Position numbers and translations under genes: made by a program. Shown here in pieces: positions 10,958 through 22,154 of a stretch of DNA of 64,000 nt. This stretch comes from Omphiscola glabra (taxonomy: Eukaryota > Mollusca > Gastropoda > Lymnaeidae). Under the pieces are notes generated by a model. That model was not told the DNA's origin and did not search any database. It saw only the letters and a list, made by a program, of their open reading frames with translations. Numbering within the stretch: position 1 is the stretch's first letter; every line of letters starts with the position of its first letter. Location of the stretch: NCBI GenBank assembly GCA_964017045.1, contig OZ024802.1, positions 13,714,435 through 13,778,434 on the forward strand. Reading direction: 5' to 3'.

Positions 10958-13358
10958 ATTTTATATATGTATACATACAGGGTGGCCCCAAAAATGTGAT
11001 AACATTGATTTATAGTCAAAAGCATCAACAAAGCGCAAACGCTTACAAAAAGTCATCGAGAAGCAGGGAGAGTAGTGGGGGGGGGGGGGGGGGGGGAGAC
11101 AGTTTAAACATGTTTTCTGATTAGCCTAATAATTTTCATACAACTTTCAATGACAAAAACATTATGTAAATTCAATTATATAACCCTTTGTTACGAGATG
11201 TTCTCACTTTCTCTTTATATGGATGAAAATCAGTTTTAAAGCCTAATCATCTGTTCAAATCAATAATTGAATAATCCTAAAACAATAAACAGAAACTTCA
11301 GTCTAGTTGGCTTATTGTTTTGAATGCTTCGTTTTTGTGGTGGGCGTGTTGGTGGTTAAATCATGGAGATGAGTATTAATATAAATTAATTGTTGGCAGA
11401 ATAAATTGCTTCCAACTAATCTATTATAATATTTATTGGATGGATGTAAAAAAATATTTTAAAAAATTCCTTTTAGCTGTCTGATTAGGTGGAGTAAAAA
11501 ATTCCGTAAAACAATCCTAAATTACTTGGAACATGCTGAACAGATTGTGTAGTACATGACTTTTTGGAGATAACAAGCATCATTTTAAGAAGAGATGATT
11601 ATTTTTTTTAGTGAGCTCAAAAAGAATTTTATTAAATCACACACAAGAAGAAACCTTCTTCTTCTTCTATATATTAAGGGCCCAGGATCAATTTATTGAT
11701 CATTATGGCTCCTATGAATGTAGATGGGATTTGCAATGTTTCTGTGCCTGTTGTTGATGAGGATATTTCACTGGTTACAAGATTTCTTACTATATGTCCA
11801 TCAAGGTAATAGGTCCCATCCAGCAACTACCAAACCCCAGTTGCCCCCAAATGATCCAAAGTTAAAGTATATCTGCAAGACATTAGATCCACGCATACAC
11901 TTTGCTCTTGTGTGTGGAGCCAAGGTATGGTTGCAATATTCTATGTTACTTATAATAAATTTTGTAGTAAATTTGTTGAAATTATTTTAAATAAAACTTT
12001 CACTACTTTCTATAATAACATCTAAATACTCTTCTATTTAACATTATAAAGGGGGAAGACATTGGATAATAAAATTTAGATGTATATTAAGCTTACATTT
12101 AATTACCTTCTCTAATCCTATTTTTGCATATTTTTGTACACTGTGCATATAATTAATTTCTGTCAATCAATAACTGTACAATGGGATCTTCAGGACATAA
12201 ATCTACTCAATCAATGATTATACCTATCATTTTCTTTAGAATGGTATCTTTATGACATGAATGTACTCGATCAATTATTACATATTGGTATTACGATGAC
12301 CAAAGACATGTTGTTATCAAGTGTTACTTTTTCAGTCCTGTCCTGCCATAAGTGTCTACAGTGTCGAAAATATTGACTCTGCACTGGACAAGGCTACAAA
12401 GAGTTTTTGTAGCCAGGAAGTGGTGACCAAGAATGAAAAAGATGAAATCTACATTTCCAAGCTGTTCCAGTGGTATAGAAATGACTTTGGGGAAACTGAT
12501 GTGGATGTTCTCAAGTATGTTAGAAATTAACTTAATATATATAAGAATGAGCTAGGCTGACCGTAACACCAAAGAAACGAAAAGATTTAAATATGTTTGG
12601 ATTCTTAAAAACAATCATAGTTATTTTCTATTATTTAGTTCAAATCCACAAAAAGGGGTAGGGTAGGCCCAACATTTAACAATTTAAAAACACAAGACAT
12701 CTAAAGTATTTATCTAGCGTTGAAATCATTCCCTCAATTAACTTCTTTACCGACAAAAGTGATATAATTAGTGATAATCTAGATTTGGTAATTTAAGGTC
12801 ATGTTTAGAGAAAATGTAGTTTAGGGGCGTGAAAGGCAGTATGGTAGACTTATAATATATAGCAGATAAATACTTCTCAAAACTTAATGATGTTAGAAAC
12901 GTACATGTCATTTCATAGATACTTCTTATTTAGTTAGGAAGTGTGATGAACTTTTGCAATGGCAGGTAGAAATTATTGCAAAGGACCTACCATTATTATG
13001 ACCATTATTATCCCGATAACATCGGGCCATATATTCTAGTTAAGTCATAAATTAACCTAGGAATATCCAAATAATAAATATAATAATTATTTTTGATATT
13101 AAAGAAAACTTTATTTTTTACCAAATGAACGTATCAGTTTATTGCTGTTGAATCCTCCAAGTAAAAAAAATAAAATACTGATGTTAAAACCAGAATTTGA
13201 CCTCCATTAATATAAAACATGTTATTTCCAGGTGGATCCTGCCTTACCTGAGTCAATCAGAGCATGATAGGTGTAATATCCTCATTTTCAAACTGGAAAT
13301 GGTGGGCTCTGTTACTCTAAAATACACTGACTATAACTGGGGCATCAACACATCCTGA
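6747..13358 (+). CDS. DUF547 domain-containing protein, six coding exons
   Basis: The coding exons are 6747-6853, 10181-10325, 10503-10662, 11806-11924, 12336-12514 and 13232-13358. They join in frame (837 nt) to give 278 aa and a TGA stop. DUF547 is a family of unknown function, common in plants and bacteria and patchy in animals. Its marks are visible: IFDIYNSLTIHGLM (exon 3, matching the family FxINxYNALxIHG), the ILRCNRSHP step across exons 3/4, and DPRIHFALVCGAKSCPAI across exons 4/5, the most conserved block. Exon 6 supplies WILPYLSQSE near the end. The first exon (MEEDKKARVINLGSVV) is not recognisable, but its GT donor and phase 2 fit exon 2. Exon 2 could instead end at 10338 with a better GTATCC donor, but that phase does not fit exon 3. 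No signal peptide or membrane segment is seen. Intron 1 (3.3 kb) holds a transposon, a hairpin and short tandem repeats. Confidence 0.85.
6960..8776. mobile_element. Unclassified DNA-transposon-like element, copy A (about 1.8 kb)
   Basis: The element starts with TAGGTACTTTG and ends with the near-inverse CCGAAGTATCTA. Its first 1.6 kb matches the region from 39037 in the same orientation, for example GGGCTAGCTATAAG, CAATTTCATCTTTCTA and CAAGGGACAAAACTGGTCCG in both. It has no long reading frame, so it is probably a non-autonomous element in intron 1 of the DUF547 gene. Its right end is related, in inverted orientation, to the sequence starting at 37756. The boundaries rest on the terminal motif; no convincing target duplication was seen. 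Confidence 0.55.
8995..9074. repeat. 36-bp-arm hairpin (inverted repeat)
   Basis: The arms at 8995-9030 and 9039-9074 are inverted copies with only a few mismatches, separated by an 8-base loop (TTTTACGT). The arms are GC-rich (GGCCGCTATCTTGGTTGCCG on the left), unlike the AT-rich surroundings. A short foldback transposon or a terminus-to-terminus remnant is the likely origin. Confidence 0.8.
9141..9300. repeat. 24-bp CCTAAACCTAACC-like tandem repeat
   Basis: Three to four units of 24 bp with core CCCTAAACCTAACCTCGG run from about 9141, then decay into CCCTAAA-type fragments. They look telomere-like by eye, but the period is 24, not 6, so this is a minisatellite rather than an interstitial telomeric array. 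Confidence 0.75.
9380..9475. repeat. 25-bp tandem repeat, about 3.6 copies
   Basis: The unit holds GGGTGTTTAAAATTATAATT and recurs exactly every 25 bp (copies at 9402, 9427 and 9452). The copies are essentially identical, suggesting a recent slippage expansion in intron 1 of the DUF547 gene. Confidence 0.85.
10828..10922. repeat. Perfect 95-bp palindrome with a mariner-like end at its centre
   Basis: Two 46-bp arms mirror each other around a 3-base centre (TGG). The centre reads CATACAGGGTGGCCCTGTATG, whose halves look like the CAGGGTGGCCC terminus of mariner-type elements. The palindrome lies in intron 3 of the DUF547 gene and is followed by a 30-bp A run and a third partial copy of the arm. 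Confidence 0.85.
10923..11096 (+). mobile_element. Mariner-like terminal fragment with homopolymer tracts
   Basis: After 30 A (10923-10952) the arm of the preceding palindrome recurs (AATCATAATTTTATATATG...) and runs into CAGGGTGGCCCCAAAAATG, typical of a mariner-family terminal repeat. No transposase follows. The segment ends near a run of 20 G (11077-11096), a likely polymorphic and assembly-sensitive site. Confidence 0.4.
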
Positions 13359-16300
13359 TGCTGTGGACCATATTATCTGGAGTTGAGTCTCATCTCTTGT
13401 TTTCTATTGAACTATCTAATGAATTTAAGGTTTTTGTACCTTTTTTAAAATAGTTTTTAAAAGGATAAAATGGACTCCTAAACCACTTGTACGACTGATT
13501 AAAAAAAATTTTGTAACGTCTGAATCAGTCAGCAATTCTTCAGCCAACACATAACTTGTCTTTTTAATGGTACTCTATTGAGAAAGTGACTTGATTGAAA
13601 AGATTGAATATGCCAGTGAAATAAAATATCGCTTCATTATTAATTATTTTATTTAAGTTTTAAACTTTTACAAACCAAGGCTTCAAATTGGTTGCTAAGT
13701 AAAATGTGAAATTTCTTAGAATTGCATTCATGGCTCCCAAAAAGCTAACATTTCAAATCTTTATTATTAAGTTCCCCATCAGTAATTGGATGCCCTCTTT
13801 TTTTTTCCTAATTTAAAACTGCACCACCACAGAGGTCCATCTCTAAGGACAACATATTAAAAAAAAATAATATCTTACCTATTATTTGCAGAACAAAAAA
13901 ATATATATACATTTAAAAAAAAAAGAAGACTCTCTATTAAAGTCAAGTTTAAACCACTAAAAAGTACACAATACTTTAAAAAAATTTATAATACATTCCG
14001 CAGAGATAGACTGTGCAGAAGTTTAGGTTCAAAGGATTTGCATTGAATGTAGACAAAACTTAATTATGTTTTATTATTGATTTTTGAAAATATGTTCTGC
14101 ACTGACTTTCTTTGCACAATGCCTTTTAAAAATTTTAAAATTATTTACTACTTTTTAGTGGTTTAAACTGGTCTTTGATACAAGTTTTGTCTAATATTTT
14201 TTTTCCCAACTTTTAAGTATTAAAATTTTAAATTGTATATTATCGGCAAAAGAAGTATTATTTCCTTTTTTTAAAAATCCCCATAATCCTACAGCTCTCA
14301 TATGATCTCCCCTTTACCCCCACCCCCAGCCACAACTCAGATACGACCTTACAGGTGACCACAAAAGAGCGAGCCAGTTCGCTCAGCCACGTGTGTAAAC
14401 AAAATATAACGCACGGCACTCAAGATAGAAATCGGAGTAGAAAGTCTTTAAAAATAGTGAGGGAGTGGGGGTTACACTGAAAATTATTTGTCGCAAAAAG
14501 GCTGTGTTATTTCTGCTCTCTGCATTATTGTATGAAATTGTTACAAAATATATATATAAAGTTTTTCATAATTAATATTTATGTATACTTAAGTTTGAGA
14601 CAAATGATATGAACACAAAGCTTGAACAGCTTGATACCCTGTTGGAGAGTTAAATTCACATCTCTATGGCAGTGAATGTACAAAGTATAAACAGTAACTC
14701 AAATGAAAAGATAAAGTTCATTAATTTTTTGAAACTTATTTCCAAGGGAAGGTGTTTATTAATGGGAAATATATTGTAATCATCTTCATAGGTACCAGTA
14801 CCAGATATGTGTATTTTACTCAGTATCATAGGCATCATTCCAAACTGATTGTGTGTCTATGAACTAGGTCACAATCTCGAACATGTACATTCTTAAATTT
14901 GCTGTCTATTCAACTGACAACACTGAATTCACAATCACTAGTGCCCAACATAAGTCGTTTATAAAAATCATCCCTATTCATTTTCATTTACGCTACTGGA
15001 TAGCCTGACTGAGTTTTTCATAATCAACATTGTTTTCCTTAAACGCCTCTTATGTCCAGTCAAAGTTGGTTCGTGTCAGTTTATTTATTTGAGAAAAAAA
15101 GAATAATGAAAACATAGTACAAATAAGAATCAAAAGATGTTAGGTCACAGATAACAGTGTTGAAATCAAATTTTTTTACATTTTAAATAAATATTTCTTA
15201 GCTTTAAGTACCATTACATATTTATATATATTATTTAAATGAAAAATACTCTGAATAAATATTTGTATATTATTTTAAATAAACTTTTCTATTGAACCAT
15301 TTCTGTTTGTGCTGTGCTTGAAAATGGTGCTTTTGAAAACATTTTTATTTCTCATAGAATGTGATTGTGTAGGAGTATTTTGTTGAAACTAACTGACGTT
15401 AGTATTTTTAATGTAGAAGTCACACAAAAATTTGCAAAGTTTGTAAATCTTGAGTACGTTAAATTAGAATTTTTTTTTGCCTAGAGTATATAAATGTGGT
15501 CCAATTATTTTTTTTAATGAACATATTTTTAACAGTAAACAATATGATAATATCCATGTTCTTTGTCCCTTTTTGAATTTTTTTAGCATTAATTAATTAA
15601 TTGATTATCTCATGTTTGTCTCTATGGTTACATAATTAGGGATCTAATGAGAAAGTCTTTTCAAAAGACAGAAATATTAACATTATAAAAATATAATTTT
15701 AAGCAAAAAAGATATTGCAAATTGTTGAAGATTGTGTTCATTTGTTATAAATCATTAATCCTTTCCATTGTGAACTATTTTATTGGTAAGCCAATAAATT
15801 ATTAAATGCGTACTAATATTTATGTAACATGAGATTTGATTTATAAAATAGTATTTTTTTATTTCTGAGATCACTTTACAGTTTTCAGCACTTTAAAACA
15901 GCATTGCATTGCAATGATCACTAATTTACATGGTTGTTTGTTTCACTTGTAAATATTTGAAGTTTAAGGCTATGACAGAAAAGAATGCTCATTTCTTAAA
16001 CTGCCTGTCTTCTCATCAAAGTTATTTTTATTCTCTACCCAAAGCTTTTTAATTGACTGAATTCTCTTTAACATTTATTGTAAAAATGAGTGTTTTGTTG
16101 TGAATGTTACCTTTCTTTAATTATTTATTGAGATAAAAGGCCAGATGCCAATGTTCTTATAAAATGCACAGTGCAATATTTCATTTGGAAGCCAGAGCCA
16201 ATAGTAACAATAAATACTAACATTATTATTTATTTTTGTTGTGGGAATAGATTATCTGCCTTCACTTTTAACATTTTTTAATGCAAGCATATCCAAAAAA

Positions 16301-19300
16301 AAGTAGGTTTTGTTTCATTTTTAAGTCTTTTGTGCTATAATTTTATTTTTGGGCTTAATTTAATACAAACACGTGTATGCATATTAGATTTTAAGTGGAC
16401 CCACTCTGGAATTTTTAATAACTTAATTACACCTTAATGTTTTCATACACACCCAATCAAATTCATCTCTCTCCTTTTGTAACTAATGTTATCCAACTTT
16501 TCCCCACAAAACTGGTACTTGTAATGTTTGTGTAAGTGTGGTCAATAAACTTACATATTCATCTTATATCATAGGCCAGTAAGAAATATTTTATTTCCTT
16601 GCCTTGGAACACAAATATGCCTTCTAACTTTGTCATTAAATTTAAATGGAATTTGAGTTATCTTTATGCTTGTTCTTTTGACTGTTTCCAAATCATACAA
16701 AATTGCAAGTTTTATTTGCACATTTATTTCCACTGCAACATTATTATGCTAGTTCCCTGATTCACATTGTTTCCTCTTCACATCCTGAATTCACAATTTT
16801 AATTTAAATCTGATTGGGAATATTTTACTAATTTTAAGAAAAGAGGAGAGCAAAGTTATAAAAAAGAATTTAAAAACATTGTTTATAAATAATATCCTCT
16901 GAAATAGGGAATACAAAATAAGTTAGAATCCGTTCACATGATGATACTACAAGTGGAAAGTAGTGAGAATCAAGCACTCATGATAAAATAATTCACATGG
17001 GCTGTTACTTAATTAACAATAGTATAAAAGGTAGCTGAAAATATTCCAACATTCTAATAAGTTGCATTTACATTCTTATTGTATTCATTCTTAATTCTCA
17101 ATCCAAAAGAAAACAATGTAGCAGATTCATTTTACCCATCATTTTATTTTATCATCATATTAAACAAGTCAAATAATTAAATTTAACTGGCAGCCACTTC
17201 TTTTTCACATCAATCTTACTGGAAAAAATCTTTGCACATTTCTTTCTTACTTTCTAACACACAAATATACAATCTGGTTCTTTCTTTGTGTAATGTAAAA
17301 ATTCATGAAATAGGTTGTTTAATCTTACCTCAAAGCATCTAAGGATAATTAAAAAAAAAAATTATAATAATAATCAGATTTTAAAAAGACCTTAGAAATA
17401 TATAAAAAGAGGACAATACCTGTGAGTTACTGCGTGAACAAAATATGTTATCTTTGTCATGTGATACAGAAACTTTTATACAATAGTTTTGAAATCAAAT
17501 AAGTTTATGCAAATAAATTTATTCCATGCATCTTGTTTATGTTGAAAATTCATTAATTTCTAGGAATAGGGATGGAAAATAATGTTTGTTGAAGTCAAAT
17601 GATGGACAAATATTGAATATAATAAGTATTGATTTAACTTTCACTTCATAAAAATGTTTATGTACTGTTAATGTAAAAAAAGAATCTTTCATATATACTC
17701 TGTGCTAGCAGTTTTTATATTAAATCTTTTTGGGTTACCTTTCTAAAGAAATGTATAACCGACTGGGTATCCTTGAATGACCCTGAGAAGTAAATAATGG
17801 GATAAGCTCAGAAAAAACAGCTTTTAATATACATGAATCTGCATTTTAGACATCTCCAAGAGAACACATTCTACTCTTTCCATCTGCAAATGAGGAATAA
17901 AAATCATATTTTGTTGCATTTATAAATATAATATACACATTTCACTATCAAAAAAAGAATAAAAAACAATGCTTGATGTTTAACTTAGTTTAAGTAGTTT
18001 TTGTAGTTTGAAATGATGGGCAAGGTTTGTACTTTGTCACCTTAAAATGGGGTTGTAGCAAATGTTGAGACTGAAACAATATTCTACCGGAGTAAAGTAA
18101 GTCATCTTGTGAAACAAGAAATAATATCTAGCGGACAAACAGGATATAAATTTTTTATCAATTTAAGCCTTTAAAAAAAACAACTCCATTTAATTAGATA
18201 CCATAACTTGAACTATTAAGATGTGTCTTGCTCCGCAACAAAGTTTAAATTAAAAGTGTAAGAAGACTAGTTCTTTTGAATCCATTTTTTTTATATAAAG
18301 TTCTTACAGGAGCATCAAAAGAACTATTCAAAGTTTAAAATTCTTAAAAAAATAGTCAACTCTTTAGAACTTCAATCTTTCATACAACATTCAAAAGCAG
18401 GCTAAAGGGATTGATCTCCCCCCTGTATCATTTCATGAATTTTGGTAACACATCAAACTGCTCTTAATGACACACAAAACACTGGTAACTATTTAAATAA
18501 ATGTCTCACACACAAATCAAGCTCTCAACAACAAAAGTACATTACTGAAGACTTGCTTTGCCATGCCCTACCTGTTGTGTGCAAAAACATATTAAGTATA
18601 AGAAATATTAAAGTTTAGTCAAACTATACATCACTGAGAACAGCATATTTTAGCTCAACCCTCAAATATCCTCACTGCACAATATTAAAATATTGAAAAG
18701 TCAATTCAAAAAGATGGAAATCTTTAAAATAAGCTATTTCAAACATTTACAATTCTTAAAAAACAGTCAGCTCTTTAGATTAAAACACTGTAGCTATAAA
18801 AGTTATTATGTGTAAAGGGTGTAGCAAGAGTTTGTAGCACCCAGAGCAGTCTGAATGTCACCCAACATTCAGGGAAATACAAACATCAAACATACCTCTT
18901 GAGCTTGTGGAAACAAAGGGTGAAGGGAAAAAAAAAGGGGGGGGGGGGGGAAATGGTGCTTCCATGAGGGCTTTATTTATATACATACCAAATGATGGGA
19001 AGGTAGAGCAAAACCAACTTGACAGGGTCAGCTTGGGGAGAGGGGGAAACTTAGCTGGAGGGTAACTGGGCAAGAATAGACGTATAGGGGAAGTAATGGG
19101 AGTAAGGGATGGACAATACCATCAAGAGTAAGGGGTTAGGGGAGTTTAGGTCGGTAAAGAAAGAATACAGAATGTTGCGATAACGCATGGTAACAGGCAG
19201 AGGAATAGGCAAGGGAATGAGTAGTCAAAAGGAGGTGGCTGGTAGGGTAGGAGAAATGTAAGAAGCACATATGGAAAGTGTAGGGGTAAGTTAGAAAATT

Positions 19301-22154
19301 TATGCATAACTTCATCACAACAGATAAAAAAAATACACCAAACAAAACCTAAAGAAACCTTTGAGGTTTTAGATTACAGCTGTTGAAACTTTGGTAGTTT
19401 TATTCTATAAAAACTACTTTTATTTCAGTACATATAGTATGTCATAAATTGTCACCTGGTCACAATTAGTCCAGATGATCAGTCCCTCATGTAGTGTAAT
19501 AATATTACATTTTCTTCTTTTAGGTGTGTTGTTCTTAGACAAAATTGTTAAATACCACCCTACAAATGATGTACCCCACTTGCAACAAAAGTGTTTCCCT
19601 TAGCCCAGATTTCAACCATACCCTCTCTAACACTGATGCTACTGGTACTTTCATCTCATAATTGGTGATTCTCATTTGACCGCCAAACTTCACACTAGAA
19701 GATTGAGCTATTGAAACATGCATAAACTCTAGATGGGCTGCCAGCACAATCCATGTACATACATCCAAACATGTTGATGGACCAATACATCAAACAGTCA
19801 CAGACATCAAAATTGGAATCTACATCAAAGAGCATCTACCGCACAACACTGAAAATTACACCAAGTTTCATAAGGGGCACATCAGTAAGAAAAGGAAAAG
19901 TACATTCATTTTTTAAAATAATTTGTTTTAAAAAAACTCATAAATTTACCACTAGCTGAAATAGTGGACTATTTTGTTGAAAAACAAATCCATACAATCA
20001 TCAATGGCTTTAAAGTGAACAAATCTGTTTTAACAATGAAAGAGAAAATTATAAAATGCACACATTTTTCTACAAGCATTTAGAGCATCAATATAGCAGT
20101 CCTCTTAAAAGTTTCTGTACAAGGTTGAACACAGTCATGTAGTAGTAACAGTCAATGCACTTTAATATGCCGATAGAATGTTTTTCATTGACATTACAAA
20201 GATTATCAACACAGTCAATGCAATAACAGTAACTGATATCTTGCTTTCTGTGATGCATCTTTAGATGATCAAATAAAATGTTTCCAAATAATCTGGACAT
20301 GTCATCTGGACACGTCATCTAGCCTGTCATCAATGGTTTACCCCTAACACAATGAACAAATCAACCACCTGTGATTACCATACTGGATACATAGAAGATC
20401 CTGGTATAGATATTTCTATACACATTTATTAACAAATACTAAATAAAGAATGATAAAAGATAAAAAAATGTTTTCCCATAACAGTATTTTTGATCTACTT
20501 ACTCTTGTATCCTATCATTGTCAAACTATTTAGCACAGGTAAGTCGTAATACTGGTATTTTGAATAAAGTTCACTGTCACGTCCAGTTAGGAGTCAAACT
20601 TACAAGAGCATTGAGACATGCCAGAGCAGGACACCTAGATTTCAAGTGTCACAATTTAAAATATTAGAAAAGATCCAGCCAAGATAAACAATAGAAATAA
20701 ATTCTTAAATTTTGGTTTTAAAGAAGAAAGAAAGATCAAGTAAAACAAATCAGAGCGCACAAAATCACTGGATTCCTTAACAGAAAAAAAAGAGAGAAAA
20801 AAAAAAAAAAGACTACATAAAGTTCTAAGGGCATTTATTAAATAGCTTCATTTTTCCATCTCAAAAAGCCCACCCCCTTAAGAGTCTACTTGCCTTTCCG
20901 TAGCACATTTACATTGGTGTGTCCTACAAAAAGGACATCTATAACAAACCATTACATTAATTATCAATGTAGATTGTTTTATGTTACAAAAAATATTATT
21001 ATACAGGACATGAAGGTAACCATCACAGCCATTGGTTCAAATAGCGCGACTAAGAATGGGCAAAATCTTTGCTCTGCTGTCGGCCGACATACATGTAAAG
21101 TGTATCAATAAATCAAAACTTACAATTTTAAAATGAAAAAAATTATTCCAAAACGCATCACATTTTTTAAAATGTTTCTGATTATTTTCAACTTCAAAGT
21201 TGTCAGCACACTATAAATTTAAAGTACATGGTTAAAATATCTTGACCATTACAAAAATTAATTGGTTGGTTATCAACAAATTTAAGTTTAAAATAAATCC
21301 TTTAAAGAAGAAATTTAACAGGGGAAACAAGTACAAACCTTAAGAAATCAACAGAAAAATTACATATTCACTTGGCCACTGGCATCTAACAAGGAATATT
21401 GTCAATGAAATGTGCTGAAAGAATAGAAATCACAAACAATAACTAAATTTTATAACAAGCTTTAACTTGACAGGAAGTTCTCACGGTTTACATCTAAGAT
21501 CCCATCATTAGATTTGATTTTGATAAAACTAAAACGCTGAAATTTGTCTACAGCTTCAAATCACAGTAAATGTTCATGTATTAATACTTCAAACATTTAT
21601 GTTACACCATTAAAGACATCATCACCGTTACAGTTAAACCACCAATATAATGATGTCTGCAACAGAGTATAATTCATGTCAAAATTACTTACAATATATT
21701 TATTAATATGCCTTTGACATAAACTTAATATTTTTTCTTGATCAGAATATGCAATTTTGAGAACTACTAATACAAAGATAGAACATAATATTTTTCATGT
21801 GGACTCGCTAAATTAAAAAAATTAAGTATAGTGACGTTCTCATTTTTTGAAAAGTCTGTATTTCCCCAGTATGATTTTTCCCTTGACAAAAAGTTTAGAT
21901 GATCCTGTCTCAGCATAGATAAATCCCTCAAAACAATGTTATTTATATTGACTTGTTTGGTTTTGATTCAGGATAGGTAACACTAGCTACTCATAGAAAT
22001 TAATGACTTGTAGAATGACCACTTGGATTATACAATCCTGCCCAGCATGGGTTATCCTGTCCACCTTGGGTTAATTGGAGCCTCCAAAATAATGAATACT
22101 TTGAGTGGCTACCCAGCAAGTCACAGGGTAGAATGGCTGGCTTGAACACAGGGG
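13359..22154. other. Gene-free convergent region, including probable 3' UTRs
   Basis: This lies between the DUF547 stop codon and the SHOC2 stop codon, which face each other. It is about 70 percent A+T and no exon was recognised on either strand. AATAAA-type signals on both strands (for example GAAATAAAATATC near 13620 on plus, and several TTTATT on plus read as minus signals) could end either transcript. The sequence of about 18330-18370 is repeated imperfectly at 18740-18782 (AGTCARCTCTTTAGA). Around 18935-18950 is a G run, and 19080-19260 is G-rich with GGGAGTAAGGG and GGGGTTAGGGG. No transposon boundary could be supported. Confidence 0.5.
13946..14169. repeat. Perfect 21-bp inverted repeat with a 182-base spacer
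   Basis: AGTTTAAACCACTAAAAAGT and one more base at 13946-13966 is exactly the reverse complement of 14149-14169. It lies a few hundred bases past the DUF547 stop, so it could form a stem in the 3' UTR if transcription extends that far. It could also be terminal repeats of a small MITE; no target duplication was found. Confidence 0.7.

Noticed and set aside
18858..19073. Pro/Phe-rich minus-strand frame
   Set aside because: Caused by G and A runs on the plus strand; no homologue or splice context.
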